From Chimonanthus salicifolius (taxonomy: Eukaryota > Streptophyta > Magnoliopsida > Laurales > Calycanthaceae), in the NCBI GenBank assembly GCA_013350335.1, contig CM023542.1, forward strand, positions 248,001 to 312,000: a DNA stretch of 64,000 bases. The letters run 5' to 3'. The stretch's first letter is position 1; every line of letters begins with the position of its first letter. Below the pieces are notes generated by a model. It searched no databases, was not told the origin of the DNA, and saw only the letters and a list, made by a program, of their open reading frames with translations. Below, one piece after another: positions 25,001 through 37,368 of this stretch. Position numbers and translations under genes: made by a program.

Positions 25001-28000
25001 AAGTAGAGGGTTTCAGTGGTCCCCCGAATTAGATTTTCTTAAAGATTGGTTGTTTTGGGGTGATTTGGATAAGAAAGGAACACGATTTTTTTTTTTTTTT
25101 GGTCAAAGTGAAAGACGTGAAGTATGTCCTTGAGGAGGCTAAGTGGAGTTTAGCGGATTGGCTTATGTTGTGTAAGTATTTTGAGGGATACCCCTTCTTA
25201 GTTACTTCTGTCTTTGGAAGTCTGCATGAGAGGAAGTAAGGTCAAGGTTAAGGTTAGGGAAGTTCGGTCATAGATTGAAAGGACAAATTTCCACAATTAA
25301 ACAACCGATAACTCTCCACTCATTGCAGCGAACGATGAGGAAAGGAGCTGTTCTGTTTGCTCTACAGTTTCAGGCACAGAACCAGTGAGAAATCAAAGAC
25401 GGATCTGGCTGATCTGACATTGGTTTTGAGTGAATTTAAAATTGTGTTCACCTAGCCATAGGACTGCCACCAGTGAGGCTAAGAGATCACTAGATTCATC
25501 TGCAGCCTGAGGCGACTCCAGTAAATGTACGGCTGTACAGATACCCCCATATTCAGAAAAATGAAATCGAGTGGATGGTTTCTGAGATGTTGAGTGCAGG
25601 GATCATAAGGCCCAGTACAAGCCCATTTGCATCGTCAGTTTTACTGGTGCACATAAAAGATGGGTCTTAGCCTTTTTGTACAAATTATCGAGCCCTCAAC
25701 TCAATTACAATCAAAGACTGATACCCAATTCCAACAGTAGATGGCATGCTTAATGAGCCACATGGAGCCTAATTCTTTTCCAAGTTGGATATACAATCCA
25801 GATATCATCAAATCCGAGTCAAGCAGGAGGATGTTCCAAAGACCGGCATTCTAAACTCACAATGGTCACTACAAATACCTCGTAATGCCATTTGGACTGT
25901 CAAATGCCTTGTTTACATTCCATGCCACCACGAATGACATTTTCCAGCCGATTCTCTGATGGTTTGTGCTCGTATTTTTTGACAACATACTTATCTACAG
26001 TATGTCATGGCTAGAACACCTACAACACTTACGTAAGGTCTTATCGATCCTTAAACATCACCAATTCTTCGCCAAAACCACCAAATGCATCTTTGGAATG
26101 GAGGAAGTTGAGTATTTGGGCCACATCGTCACTTGACAAGGGGTGAAGGCAGAATCTTCCAAAATTAAAACTATCAAGCATGGCCTAAGCCTGCCAGTGT
26201 CACTGAACTAAGAGGATTCTTGGGCTTGACGGACTACTATCGACGATTCATTTGAGATTATGGGATTATTGCATCCCCATTAACTAATCTGATTCTTGGG
26301 CTTGACGGGCTACCATCGATGATTCATTTGAGATTATGGGATTATTGCATCCCCATTAACCAATCTGTTGAAGAAAGGGAATTTTCAGTGGAAGAAAGAG
26401 GCTAAAATTGCATTTGAAGCTCTCAAACAGGCTATGGCGCCCATGATAGTACTGGCACTTTCCAATTTCTCCCAGACCTTTTTCCTTCAGACGGATGCAT
26501 CAGGCAAAGGAATAAGGGCTATGCTAACACAAAAAGAAATACTGGTTGCATACATGAGCAAGGCACTAGGCACTCTCGCCATAAAAACAATCCTTATCCT
26601 TATCTACACATGCTAAGGAGATGCTTGCCATTGTTGAAGCTATCTGACATTGGCTGATGGTTTGAGATTCAAACTGACCAAAGGACCCTCAAACACCTTC
26701 TTGAACAGCGAATTGTCACTCGGAACAACAACGTTGGTTTCCAAGTTGTTGGGATGCAATTATGAAATCGTTTACCAGCTTGGAAAAGAAAACGTGGTGG
26801 CCGACGCTCTATCCTGTCATCCAAATCCTGGTGAGCTGGCTGCCATCTCGTCTCCTAAGATTGAGACTATCAACAACATCAAGCAAGAGAATCAAACTGA
26901 TGTTCACTTATAACAGCTCCACCATCGATTGGCCAAAAAGCCGAACGCAGTGCTGGACTACTCAAGTTGGGACGGGATTTTGTATTACAAGGGATGGATT
27001 GTGCTGCTCGCAGCAGGTTCAGCTCTCAAAACATTGTTGATAAGGGAATTTCCTGACACTTCCATGGGCGGACATTCAGGAGCCTTAAGAACTTACAAAC
27101 AGGTTAAACAGAATGTTTGGCCGGGCAGGAGAAAGGATATCAAGAGGTACATCGCAGATTGTGACATATGTTAGAGGAATAAATATGAAGCTCGACTATC
27201 AGCTGGGTTATTGCATCCACTGCAAATACCCACTCAAGTGTCGGAAAATGTCTCACTTGATTTCATAGACTGGTTACCAAAGTCACACGGGAAAAACGTG
27301 ATCATGTTGGTGGTGGACTGATTGACCAAGTATGCTCACTTCATCGCCTTAACTCATCCATATATAGTGAAGAAGACCGCTGAACGGTTCATTTCTGAAG
27401 TAACCTTGCTTCATGGCATGCCACGTCAGATAGTCAGTGATCGGGTTCGCGTCTTCATCAGCTGGTTTGGCAAGAGCATTTCAGATTACAGGGTACTCGA
27501 CTCAACATGAGTACAGCCTATCATCCCCAATCCGATGATCAAACTGAAGTGGTGAACCAATGCTTGGAGATGTACCTACACTATTTTACTGGCCAAAAGC
27601 TAAAAAGTGGACTGACTTCCTACCATGGCCTGAATATTGGTACAATGCCACATACCAACAATCAGCTGGCATGACTCCATTCAGGGCACTGTATGGAAGA
27701 GATCCACCCCAGCTAGTGCGCTACTCAAAAACTCATCTTCAGTCAATGAGATCGACCAAGAGTTATGCAATAGAGACCAGCGTTTGAAGCAACTCAAGAA
27801 AAACATGCCCTTCTTATTCTTTGATGATAGATTGGTTAAAATGCCCATGCGTAGATAGAGGGCTTATGAAAAATCATCATGAATGTGTCATTCTAAGAAT
27901 GGTTTTAAAGGCTACATAGACTAATGGTCCATAGTACTTAATTTTTGCCAAGAATTTGACTGGAGTTCTCCATCTAAAAGCATCTAAACATGGTTACAAG

Positions 28001-29604
28001 AGAACTTGAAAGGGAGTTCTCTAAGAGAACCTTAGGGGATTGAAGTTCTGAGTTCTTTTCGAGTAGGAGCATAGTAGTTAAAGGTGCGCCTTAGTGCTTA
28101 TGCCTTAGTGTGCCATGCTCCTTGCGCTTCAAAGTGCCTTTTAATTTTATATTAAAATACAAATATAAAAACAGTAAGGAATTGGACAAGTGTGATATTT
28201 ATATTGGCAATGGTGACGATAATGATTATGAAGGATCCATAAATTGGACATTATGTTTTTCGTTTGTTTGAGATAAACTCTTTTTATTAGATTAGTGTTT
28301 GATGGATCTTATGATACAAACACTTTCAACTCTTTTCCTTTACCTTATGATTTTGACATTTTAGTTGCTTGGCTTTATGTATTAGGCTTTTCTCATTAAC
28401 TTGTTATATTATACACTTGTGCTTCTACATTTGATATATTTGCTTTTTAGAATATATTTGCATTGTTCAATTGGCGGTGGTTCGAAAAGTGTTTTTTTTT
28501 TTTGAAATGGTTCATATATATTAATTATATAAAAAGCATCAGAGGTGCAAATACATGAAGAAATAACAAAGATAAAGCATAAAACTACAACAACTGGCAT
28601 AGAAACCTTGCACAAAACAAGGCCAAAGCACAAAAGTCGAAGAGCTTATGCAAGGTCATCACATTCTTTCCAGGCGCGCAATAAGTCAGACATAGTGATA
28701 TTCCTGAATTCCTGAAGAGAAGTAGCCCATGATGCACATTTGGTAACCACATGGCTTGCAACCAACTCACTGGTCTCAGCAGTACCTTTGAAAATTTGAT
28801 TATTGCGTTCCCACCAAAGGCCCCAAAATCTGTTCAGAGCCAAGGAAAGCCATAGGACGTACTGAAGAACTGGAAAGATGATGATGATACTATGCTGCTG
28901 TGTTCCAAAAGGTCCTAATATCGAAGAAGTACCACTTGAGGAATCTCAACCTCGTCAGAATTTATGTCAGAAGGAGTCCAGTTATGAGCAGTGCAAGCTG
29001 AGGGCAAATGAGCAATCTCTGAAAACCGAACAGCCGAGAAAGAGAATAGGCTGAAGAAATCTGCACTTGAAGACGAGAAGTCCAAATCACATGAAGGAAC
29101 ACGTCTAAACACCCTTGATGTCAAAAGTGAAAAGTCTCGACTCCTCTGAATCACCCTGTAAGTTATGAGAAAAAAAGGCCAGGGAACACAATCCGAACAG
29201 CCTCCAAAAAAGAAATTTGAGGAACAAATGCGAACGAAAGACCACAAGATCTAGGGAGATAAATATCAGAAAACAAAGTAGGGGAGTAGAGATAGAGAGT
29301 ACCCGAAACCAGAATCGAAGGTGAGATACCAGTTAGGGGGATGGGAAGAGAACCTAGATGTGAGGGAGGAGGAGGCTGGTCTGAAGACGAGCGGAAAATC
29401 CCCAAAAAATGATCCCTTTATTTGAGTTCTTTGGGAATAAACACAGTCTATGTCTTGTTAGGGGAAGTGTGAATGGTGTCATTGATTTCATTTATTTTTT
29501 GTTGTGTATAATGTTTATATTGAATCAATAATAGTTCTTGAAAGTTCCGGGCTAGAACAATACCTCTCCTAGAGGAGGAGGAGGACGGGGTGGGCGGGGA
29601 GAGA

Positions 29605-29643
<39 letters not shown>

Positions 29644-32600
29644 GGTGTCGCGCTGGGTGGGGTGGTGGTGAATAGGACAATACTCGAATTTAATGGCCTT
29701 CTTAAATTTCTTGATTAATCAAAATAAATGTTGCGGAATAAACATGATTAATCAAGTGCAAAGTGTTGTGTGCTAATAGAGTGTACAAGATAGAAGAGCA
29801 ATCGCATTAACAAGGCAATCAACCACATATGCACCAGATATATAATGGTTTGGTTTCAACAAACCTATATCCATTGTTCGACTCACCTACTCTTGGGTTA
29901 TCCCAAATCCATTATGTATGGGAATCCCACCCACACAATACAACCTAGTTTTGAAAGGTTCGACTTCCCTGGTTTACTCCTTATCCCACTACTTTTTATG
30001 GTGGTTCAAACACAAAGTAATAATCCACCTTGCGATGTTGATAATGAAAAGAAACAAGAAGAAGCACTTGCCTTTGTAGCTCAGATGTAGATGATGTGCT
30101 TCCTGAAGATCTTTTCCAGTTGAATGCTTTAATGATGAAGATGTACCAGTGTATGGACAACCACAGCTAGGAAGAGGTTCTAGGATATATGATTTACCAA
30201 TGGGATCCTAGATCTAATTTTCTCTCTCAAACTCAATCAACACTTGGATTGATTGAACAAATGATTTTCCTGATGTAGGTGTGTGTTGAGAGAGTGGGAT
30301 GCTCTGATCTTGCCTTAGGGCTTTCAAATGAACAGTTGTCAAAAAAACTCTCCAAAATCCGGAGTATTTATAGGCAAAACAGAATGTCCCAACGGCTAGT
30401 GACGAGGGCTCGCACCTCCACGAGGCCTCTGACTAATTTTAAATATATGACCGTTGAGAAAAAAGCTTGTGTGCAATAGCTACATAACGGTCACCTGCGA
30501 GGACTCGCCACTAGCGAGGGGCTCGCACATCACTTGGCAAGGACTCGTTCCTTGCGAGGAGCTCGGTCTAGGAGTTTGAAGATTTGACAGAATAACTCAT
30601 CCAGAACACAGAAGATCCCTAGGCAAGGCCTTGGACATGGCGAGGGCTCGCCCATGTCCGCACCAGTTTTTTCTAAGATTAAGTCCAGGTGCTCCAATGG
30701 CTTGGTCCAAGTCCTCTAGGCTTGGTCTAATTTACCAATATGGGTTCTAAGCCTAGTCAAGGTCCTCCTATGAATTTTGGGTCCACCCTATGGTCATTTA
30801 TGGCTAATTTGCCTGAGTGATTACCAGACACATGGTGATATCTTGAATCTTGAACCTGATCTTCACCACCCTTGAGTCTTGATTCACTGTCTTCATTCTT
30901 CCTAAGACAATGCTCTTTTTGGTCACGGAATTGACAATAAGGGGACTCGGTCAATCGGGGCACTAACCAGTTCTTGTTTATTTGGGGATGGATTTACAAA
31001 ACACATTTTTATTTTTATATATGGCATTTATGGCATACATTTTAATAGTGTTTCCTTGGAATATACATATCTTATAGTGCTGGGTAATTGTTATATGGAT
31101 ATATCATTAAAAAATTATCAATATCACAGCTAATAGAACCATTCGTACCTATACAAGTAAAACTTCCATGGATCAAGACAGACAATGCTTTATGGTACCT
31201 ACTTGCTAGGGTAGACTGTTTGTGCATGTGTGTGCGTCTCTTTTGCTTATTGGAGAAAATCTCAATTCCTTAAGATGTACAGCAACATGGTTCTGTGCAA
31301 ATCATCTTCCTTCTAATTTAGATTATTGTGAAAGTCTCAATATCTTGAGCAACATTTCTTCCCCAAGAAAGAAGAGAGAGAGAGAGAGTGAGAGAGAGAG
31401 TGCTAATAATTTCTTGATTAACCAACTCTCACACTTATAGGGAGAATCTCAATATCTCAAGATCTTCGTTCTTCAGCAACATGATTCTCTAGGAATAATC
31501 TTCTCTCTAATTTTGATTACTTGGCGACAATTTCCAGGCTAGAAAAATCTTGAGCAACGTGTAAGAAGAGCCTATGCCAGAAGCCCTATTCTTTATCTCA
31601 GAATGTATCTTCTACTACGATTTCTAAACCCAAGCATCTCTCATCATCTGAGTAATGTCACTTGTCAATGATTTCTGGGGAAGATTCTCACCATGATGGA
31701 TTCTAGCTTTATTTGGCTTTATTTCTTGTCTTGTCTTGAGAAAATATTAAGCTGATTGCAAGTAACTAAATGAAATTACTCTTATGAAAACAAGGGAACC
31801 TAATATAGGGAGATTGGTACAGCAGGCTGCAGACTACTGTTCTCTCATTCACTCATTCATTTCATCTGCTGTACAGGCCCTAGGATTTTCATACATCAGT
31901 TAGAGGTTATCACCATGATGGTTTTGTGCCTTATATTTTGGCAATTACATATTTTTTTGAGGCTTCACTAAAGTATTTCTATGCATTAATTTAATTATTT
32001 TTGTTAACTGAGGTTCCTTATTTTGGAGTTCCACTTACAAACAACTTAATGTTCTGTGATGTGCTCCTACTTTGACTGAATGCTATCAATGAATGTCGAT
32101 GGTGCAGAGAGTAGTAAAAGAGAAAAATGCTCTTGCTGAAAGGTTGAAGAATGCAGAAGCTGCAAGAAAAAGATTCGATGATGAGTTGAAACGATATGCC
32201 ACAGAGACGATGACTAGGGAGGAAGTCCGGCAGTCTCTAGAAGATGAAGTCCGGCGTTTGACACAAACAGTTGGACAAACTGAAGGAGAAAAAAGGGAGA
32301 AGGAAGAGCAGGTTGCTCGATGTGAAGCATACATTGATGGAATGGAAGCAAGATTGCATGCTTGCCAGGTTTTGTATCTTCTCTTCTTTCATTTTTATAG
32401 TCATACAAATCTGTGAAGTTGAATTTGCCATTGTGTGCTGGATATTTGAGTTTATTTACTTTGAGCTAGAACTTTTATCCAATCTCCTAATGCATAGACA
32501 GGTTTTTTTTTTTTTTTTTTGAACTTTTTAAATTATAGTGGTGATGTTATGAATCAATCAAAGGCCAAGGGTTGAAATTTGAGAAATTCAACCGAAGGTA

Positions 32601-35130
32601 TTCTAATTAGGGTTTAGATCTAATTTTTCAATTAGAACAAGGAGAAGTTTAAATTTGGCTCAAAGGAAATTGAGAAACCCAAATTCGAAATTCACCAATA
32701 AATTTCAAGAAAATCCTGAGGTGTCTAATTGAACAAAACCGAAGGGAAGATTGCTGAAATCTGAGAGAATCAAAATTCCCAAGTGATCATCTAAGATCTA
32801 ATCGTACTCTAAAGAAAAGAAAATAGACTCAAATCTTATAGGGTTTGGCACCATGCATCCACACACTATGAAATTAAAATAAAATGAAAATTAGAAAACT
32901 AAATTGCACAATAATTAAATTGCACAATAATTAAATAGAAATCAAAAGACAATGAAGATTAAAACTTGCCAAAACTTGGAGAGAGCCAATGCAATAACTC
33001 AAATTGGGATTTTTATAGGCAATCCCAACCCCTCTTTGTATAGAGAAAATTTTGAAAATAATTACAACAATGCCATGGTTGGACAATTGCATGTGAGATT
33101 CAATGAATCTCAACCATTCATTCTTTTGACTAAAAAAGGAAACAACAATAAGGGAGGTCTGCCATGCTTGTGCGCTGCCTCCTTGCTTGGTTCAGGAGTT
33201 TTTCTAAAAAGAATTCTTCCTTTTCTTTAGGAAAACTCCACCTCTTGACTCTGACCACATACTTAAAGCAGTCTCGTTATTCAACCTTATCCTTAGCATA
33301 TGTGCTTGGAATAGGATATTTGGAGGCCCAAACACCAAAATTAAGGACCTAGGTCCTTGTACTAGGTCTTGATCCATTTATTTAAGGAGTTTATAGGCTC
33401 AATTGGATGATTTGACCCTTTTTGTTCATTAAAATTATCATAAAATTTTAAGGCCAATGTCACAATTTCATCTTCATCTTCATCAATGATGTGTGTTAGA
33501 ATGAAATAGGGAGAAAAGAAAGTAATGAAGAGACAAGAATTGAGAGATAATTCTCTATGTATTGTATTCCTTGTGTTTCTAATAGAAGAGGATACACACA
33601 CACACATATGTACATGGAGACAATCAAGGTGAGGGAAAAATGAAAGAAAGATCATTTACAATCAATGATATCTAAAAGTCAAGACGCTTATGTCAAATGT
33701 GAAATACATCATAGCTTACGAAAATGTGCTCATCAAGAAATGCAATAGATTTCAATTATATGGGTCATGCCGAGAATGTTATCTGGCCAATGTCTTAAAG
33801 ATAGTCCATTATATTAATTTCCTGTAGAAGTAATTTATATCGTTTGCTTATTCTTTTTGGAACAAGTTCTTCTCATCTATCCAAATGTGGTAATTTATCC
33901 TTTTCATGTATGTATGTAGTTTTCTTGGTAGGGAAAAGGAGAGGAGAGAGGAGGAAGAAGAAATGTATACTTCGAATCACACAAGGTTCCTTCACTTCAA
34001 CTAAGGAGGCAGAATGAATCACTACAAAACTCTACAGTGGGAGAAACACAAAATTATTCCTTCATTCAACCATTTCAAAATTGTTTTTACGAATCATTTA
34101 TGGTTAAAAAAAAAAAAAAAGATTCCCGGAGAACCTAGACACAATTTTAAGTAACCTTAGACATGTGCCACAGCTTATTCTTGATATGTGAAAACCTAGG
34201 CCGTACAAAAACATAAAATATCAATAATCTCTTCATTCCATCAATTTTTAAAACTTCATATATATGAGGCCAGATAGCTGAACAGTGGATGGATCGACCC
34301 AAATCAACAACATAGTTGGATCTAGCTAGAGTGAGGTTGTGGTTCATGCAATAGATGATACACACCTTGATCTACACAGATGCTTGTTGGATGTAAACTT
34401 GATATGCGCATCCATATAAGGTGGTAAATATGAAGTGTTGTTTTTGTAATAAAAAGATAATATTTACTTTGTTACAAGAACGATCTCTCTATTTATGTTG
34501 TTGATTACTCACAACCTTCCCCTTATTTGTTTTCATCTTGAACACTGATTCTACTTTTACTTTCTTTTTTCTACTATTCTAAACCAACACTTGTACCATG
34601 TCTGACCATAAATATCATATCGATCGATTCATCATGGTACAGAGACCCTTTTTAACTTCTGTATCCTAAATAGTGATTCAATTTTATGGTAAAATTCTTC
34701 CTAACTTGTGCTTAACTTCTCATTCAATTTTATTTACCTGTTTTGGATGTCCTGCACATTTTTAACTCTCTTTCATTTTTTGCAGCAATACATCCACTCT
34801 CTTGAAGCCTCACTTCAAGAAGAAATATCTAGACATGCACCTCTTTATGGAGCAGGCCTTGAAGCTTTATCGATGAAAGAGCTGGAGACTCTGACCCGCA
34901 TTCACGAGGAAGGACTCAGACAGATTCATGCACTTCAACAACGCAACGGGAGTAGCAATTCTCTCATAAATGGTCACGTGCTTCCTCATCCCCATGGCTT
35001 ATACCCGCCAGGGCCAGCCCCCACTGTGGCCATTGGGCTGCCGCAGTCTATTATCCCAAATGGTGTTGGCATCCACAGCAATGGGCACATGAATGGTGTG
35101 GTGGGACCATGGTTCAATCCTTCCACCTGA
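16064..35130 (+). CDS. Four-MATH-domain TRAF-like coiled-coil protein (At2g25320 type), ten exons, four frameshifts
   Basis: Exons by reading phase and GT..AG borders: 16064-17433, 18285-18758, 18862-19163, 21538-22278, 22351-22629, 23074-23235, 23391-24333, 24418-24633, 32108-32368, 34786-35130. Allowing for four one-base indels the sum is 1697 codons (1696 residues plus stop), close to my recollection of At2g25320 (~1670 residues). A Ser-rich N terminus precedes MATH domains at about residues 69-205, 237-375, 411-550 and 580-720, each with an FTW(K/R)(I/V).NF-type start. An acidic linker and a long helical middle follow, then a coiled coil at about 1395-1600 and a C terminus ending [13 protein letters not shown] domains bind partner proteins, but this family's function is poorly defined. 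AATAAA lies at 35302. Introns 3, 8 and 9 are swollen by transposon debris; introns 1, 2 and 4-7 look clean. Frameshifts at 17161, 23627, 23868 and 24240 are either assembly errors or early pseudogenisation. Confidence 0.9.
17158..17163 (+). other. Frameshift 1 in exon 1 of the MATH gene (+1 T)
   Basis: After DFIGPDS the frame runs into WISCG and a stop at 17179. Dropping one T at 17161-17162 restores [11 protein letters not shown], the motif repeated in the other MATH domains (for example [11 protein letters not shown] in exon 2). The change lies in a short T run. Confidence 0.85.
19491..19862. mobile_element. Possible MITE in intron 3
   Basis: The left side reads GGGCTGTTTGTCATTGG and the reverse complement of the right side reads GAGATCGTTTGTCAATTTCC, an imperfect terminal inverted repeat. 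It spans about 370 bases with no coding capacity. I could not define a clean target duplication, so the boundaries are approximate. Confidence 0.4.
19990..20083 (+). repeat. 47-bp tandem duplication
   Basis: 19990-20036 and 20037-20083 are nearly identical, each beginning GGATGGTAGGAGGATAATGT; they differ at two positions near the end. It lies in intron 3 of the MATH gene. Confidence 0.9.
20461..20640. repeat. Degenerate CCCGACCC / GGGTCGG tract
   Basis: It opens TAGGGCTGAAACTCGGGTGG and contains repeated CCCAACCCAACCC, GACCCGA and CCCGACCCGACTCGACC units. It belongs to the same dispersed low-complexity family as 7010-7190. Confidence 0.55.
20755..21121 (+). pseudogene. PPR protein gene, N-terminal fragment in intron 3
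   Basis: One frame reads [20 protein letters not shown] and continues through a [21 protein letters not shown] segment. A shift near 20980 moves to [13 protein letters not shown] and [16 protein letters not shown]. This order (targeting-type N terminus, a motif with N.II.GY, then [10 protein letters not shown]) is the start of a PLS-class pentatricopeptide repeat protein. It breaks off at an (AT)n run at 21126-21143. It is a truncated, frameshifted copy; no downstream PPR motifs follow. Why it sits in the intron (capture, retrocopy or duplication) is not evident. Confidence 0.7.
23625..23632 (+). other. Frameshift 2 in exon 7 of the MATH gene (+1)
   Basis: The frame encoding HVAEELIA stops at 23651, whereas the family continues with a [12 protein letters not shown] segment that lies in another frame here, starting at about 23634. 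One extra base within GCTGTCTG explains it. An intron this small is not possible. Confidence 0.8.
23866..23872 (+). other. Frameshift 3 in exon 7 of the MATH gene (-1)
   Basis: After NTEGGF the frame enters [10 protein letters not shown] and ends at 23961. Adding one base to the TTT at 23868-23870 reads [20 protein letters not shown], in the frame of the following conserved block. Loss of one T from a T run is the simplest explanation. Confidence 0.8.
24236..24243 (+). other. Frameshift 4 in exon 7 of the MATH gene (+1 G)
   Basis: [10 protein letters not shown] ends in a stop at 24252-24254. Removing one G from GG at 24240-24241 gives [18 protein letters not shown], which continues into the coiled coil. 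With the other three indels, the total coding length becomes an exact multiple of three. Confidence 0.8.
25260..27860 (+). mobile_element. Degenerate Ty3/gypsy retrotransposon pol in intron 8
   Basis: Translated fragments in order are: reverse transcriptase ([19 protein letters not shown] near 25590-25650, [16 protein letters not shown] near 25776, YLGHIVT near 26113); RNase H ([20 protein letters not shown] from 26365, LQTDASGKG near 26488); [18 protein letters not shown] near 26760-26815; the integrase HHCC finger ([20 protein letters not shown] near 27073, ending CDIC at 27165-27174); and the integrase core ([12 protein letters not shown], then [10 protein letters not shown]). Stops and frameshifts interrupt every domain, and I could not delimit LTRs. 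It is a dead insertion in the 7.5-kb intron. Confidence 0.85.
26215..26366 (+). repeat. 76-bp tandem duplication inside the gypsy pol relic
   Basis: 26215-26290 and 26291-26366 are near-identical; each begins GATTCTTGGGCTTGACGG and encodes the FLGL..YYRRFI segment. A 76-bp unit breaks the frame. Confidence 0.85.
28497..28870 (-). mobile_element. L1-type LINE 3' end relic
   Basis: The minus strand encodes [20 protein letters not shown] followed by [14 protein letters not shown], the end of an L1-clade ORF2, and finishes at a poly-A (T run at 28492-28503 on the plus strand). It is homologous to the element at 63460-64000, sharing GAAATGGTTCATATATTAA next to the tail. A further 550 bases on its 5' side (28870-29420) have minus-strand open frames without recognisable similarity and may belong to the same element. 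Confidence 0.7.
29557..30960 (-). mobile_element. LTR with GTGAATAGGAC start and G-run
   Basis: After a G-rich start it reads GTGAATAGGACAATACTCGA, like the fragment at 10925. Later the minus strand has GCCTATAAATACTCCGG (30361-30377), a good TATA box, so the LTR probably lies in minus orientation. The part from 30388 to 30660 is studded with GCGAGGACTCGC / GCGAGGGCTCGC-type palindromes. No coding sequence was found. Family assignment (Maximus/SIRE-like) is tentative. Confidence 0.5.
29608..29642 (+). repeat. Homopolymer run of 35 G
   Basis: Thirty-five consecutive G, embedded in a longer G-rich stretch (29571-29670) that includes GGGGTGGGCGGGG. The related copy at 10940 has only a short G run at this point. 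It could be slippage expansion or a sequencing/assembly artefact. Confidence 0.9.
33490..33625 (-). mobile_element. Copia-type LTR 3' end relic in intron 9
   Basis: On the minus strand it reads TATCCTCTTCTATTAGAAAC, then AGAGAATTATCTCTC, ending near CATTCTAACA. This matches 63245-63342, where the LTR end abuts a TGATATCAAGC primer-site-like sequence. Only the end of the LTR survives. Confidence 0.5.
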
Positions 35131-37368
35131 AACGGAACCAGGAGGCTTCTATAATTTCGTAAAGTGACGAAACACCGCTCATTCATGTCATGTTTGTCAT
35201 TTCATTCGATTCACAGTTTAGTTAATTCATATGTTTTTTATTTTTGTTTTGCATTTCAACTGGTAGAACCATCATATTATTGCCCAATCCGAATGATGTC
35301 AAATAAATAATAGAAAAATGAAATATATACTCGGAAAGGAAGAGTGATGTAATAATCAATCACAGAAAGTGGAACTAACAGTTGCAAATGCCATTGATGA
35401 AGTTATGGGGAATGATTTATGAAATTTTTTGCCTTTTTTAGTGAAAAGTTCTTGTGATATTCATCAACCATGAAGTCCTGGCAACTGAAATTTGTTAGAT
35501 CTTTTCGTGTGTGTATATATATATATAGCATGTGCATCATACGTAGTTGGGCCTAGAAGCATTGGTTGGAATGAACTATAAGCTCTTTCTAGAAGTTTTT
35601 TATAAGCGAGTTCATCTCAACACATTAAGATGCAATAGGAAAGGAAAACCGGCTCAAAGATCAGTTCAGACACCTCCCCCTCCTCCTCCTCAAAAAAAAA
35701 AAAAAAAAGGAATTGAGCATTTATTTATAAAGGGGTCAGAAAATTCGGCCAAGGCTCCATAAGTTTGCAATTTTGGAGGAAAATTTCTCCAATTAAATAT
35801 GAAAATTTCACTCTAAGATATCAAACTTAAAGTCGGAGGAAATCAATGAATTGATCACTAAAAACCCAATATAAAATCTGACCCAATTTTAACTTTAGGA
35901 GCCCATACTCGATTGGAGAACCCAAGTAAATGTTACTTCCCGAGAAATTCAACAAAGGCTCGAACCGAGCAAAAGATTTCGAAATTGAAATTCTCAATGA
36001 TCAAAATTGCACCGAATTCATTTAAATGCAATACTCGAAATACAAATTCAAAATTCAAGAAATAACATACACGACCTCTTTTTCACCTCAAACTAAAGTG
36101 ACACTTCCAGATGCACCTTTCCCATCACCGATATTGCTTATTTTGTGGGTTATACCGAGTGTTAACTTTATGGTGCTCTGACTTACCATATAAAAAACAA
36201 TTACATATTTAGTAAGTATGGTCTAGTTTTTCCTCGTCTTTTAAAAGAGTTTTTGAATTTTCTGAAAAACTTATTTCAATTTTCATTTTTTAATTGCCCA
36301 TTATCATGAGCTAATAAAAGGTCCAATTTTCTTCTCTTTCTAGATATTATATACAAGTGCTAGCTCTATCTAAATTGAGGCTAAGATTGACAATAGTCAG
36401 TCACCATGATAAGGCAAACCAGGCAAAATAGTTGACATTTGTATTCTTTGGAGAATTTCGTTTCGGTTACAGGAAAATCTTAAGCCATTGCATTTATTTT
36501 TATTCACACCATTCTACGCTGATGGTATCCATTAAAAAATTGAAAATATATTTAAAGTTGTCTCATATTTCTTAAAGATTTCAGTTAAATCATCTTGTAT
36601 TGAAGGATAGAAGAGAAGATATGACAATTTCCTAGTTTATAAATTTATTAAATTTCTTTTTCTGTTACTTGATACACTCCTATATTAATAGAAATTTGTC
36701 ATTTCATTTTTCAATTTTAGATGACAGCCAAAAGAACTTAAGAACTGCAAACATGTATCTGGGCCCCACCTGTGGCAAATAGGTTAAGCGATGATCTGCC
36801 TCTATTTCCTTCCCACAGTAGCCTTGCATAAAAAAAAAAAAATAGCATTACATAGCTTCATGAGCTTCAAGTTCACAGTAAATTCGTAGTAATGTTGTAC
36901 AACAATAAATGGTAACATTCTGTACTACCTTTTCTCTCAACTCCAAATGTATTTATTGTGAGTGGGTGTGAGAGAGAGAAGAAAGTGGAATTACGTCCCT
37001 GGCACAAAGTGAAAGAAGCCCCACAGTCTTGATTAATCAAATTATATCTTTAAAACTCAAAGCGAGAACCCTAATCAATCACCCTTCTAATCTGTATAGA
37101 AAAACATGATCAAATTTATGTTATTGTACACATTTTCTGTAATTATTCGAAAAGAAAATACAGTCACCAACAATGATGCTACATCACTGCCTTCTCAACT
37201 GATCAGACGGCACAAAAATAAAGCCATTCAAATAATTTACAAACAAAATTGGTAACATTTAACTGAAAAATAGAATGTAGGGATTGAAGAAATACAAGCT
37301 GGTGTGTCTCAGCAATGACTGAGAGCTTTATGAAGGATTTAAAATTGGCAATGGTACTATGAAATTAC
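35131..37368. other. Tail-to-tail intergenic region with 3' UTRs
   Basis: It separates the stop codons of the two convergent genes. AATAAA at 35302-35307 is a likely polyadenylation signal for the MATH gene. A short (AT)n run sits at 35514-35527, and a CCT-rich/poly-A stretch at about 35672-35708. No gene or clear transposon is visible in the AT-rich remainder. The polyadenylation site of the minus-strand gene cannot be fixed. Confidence 0.45.
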
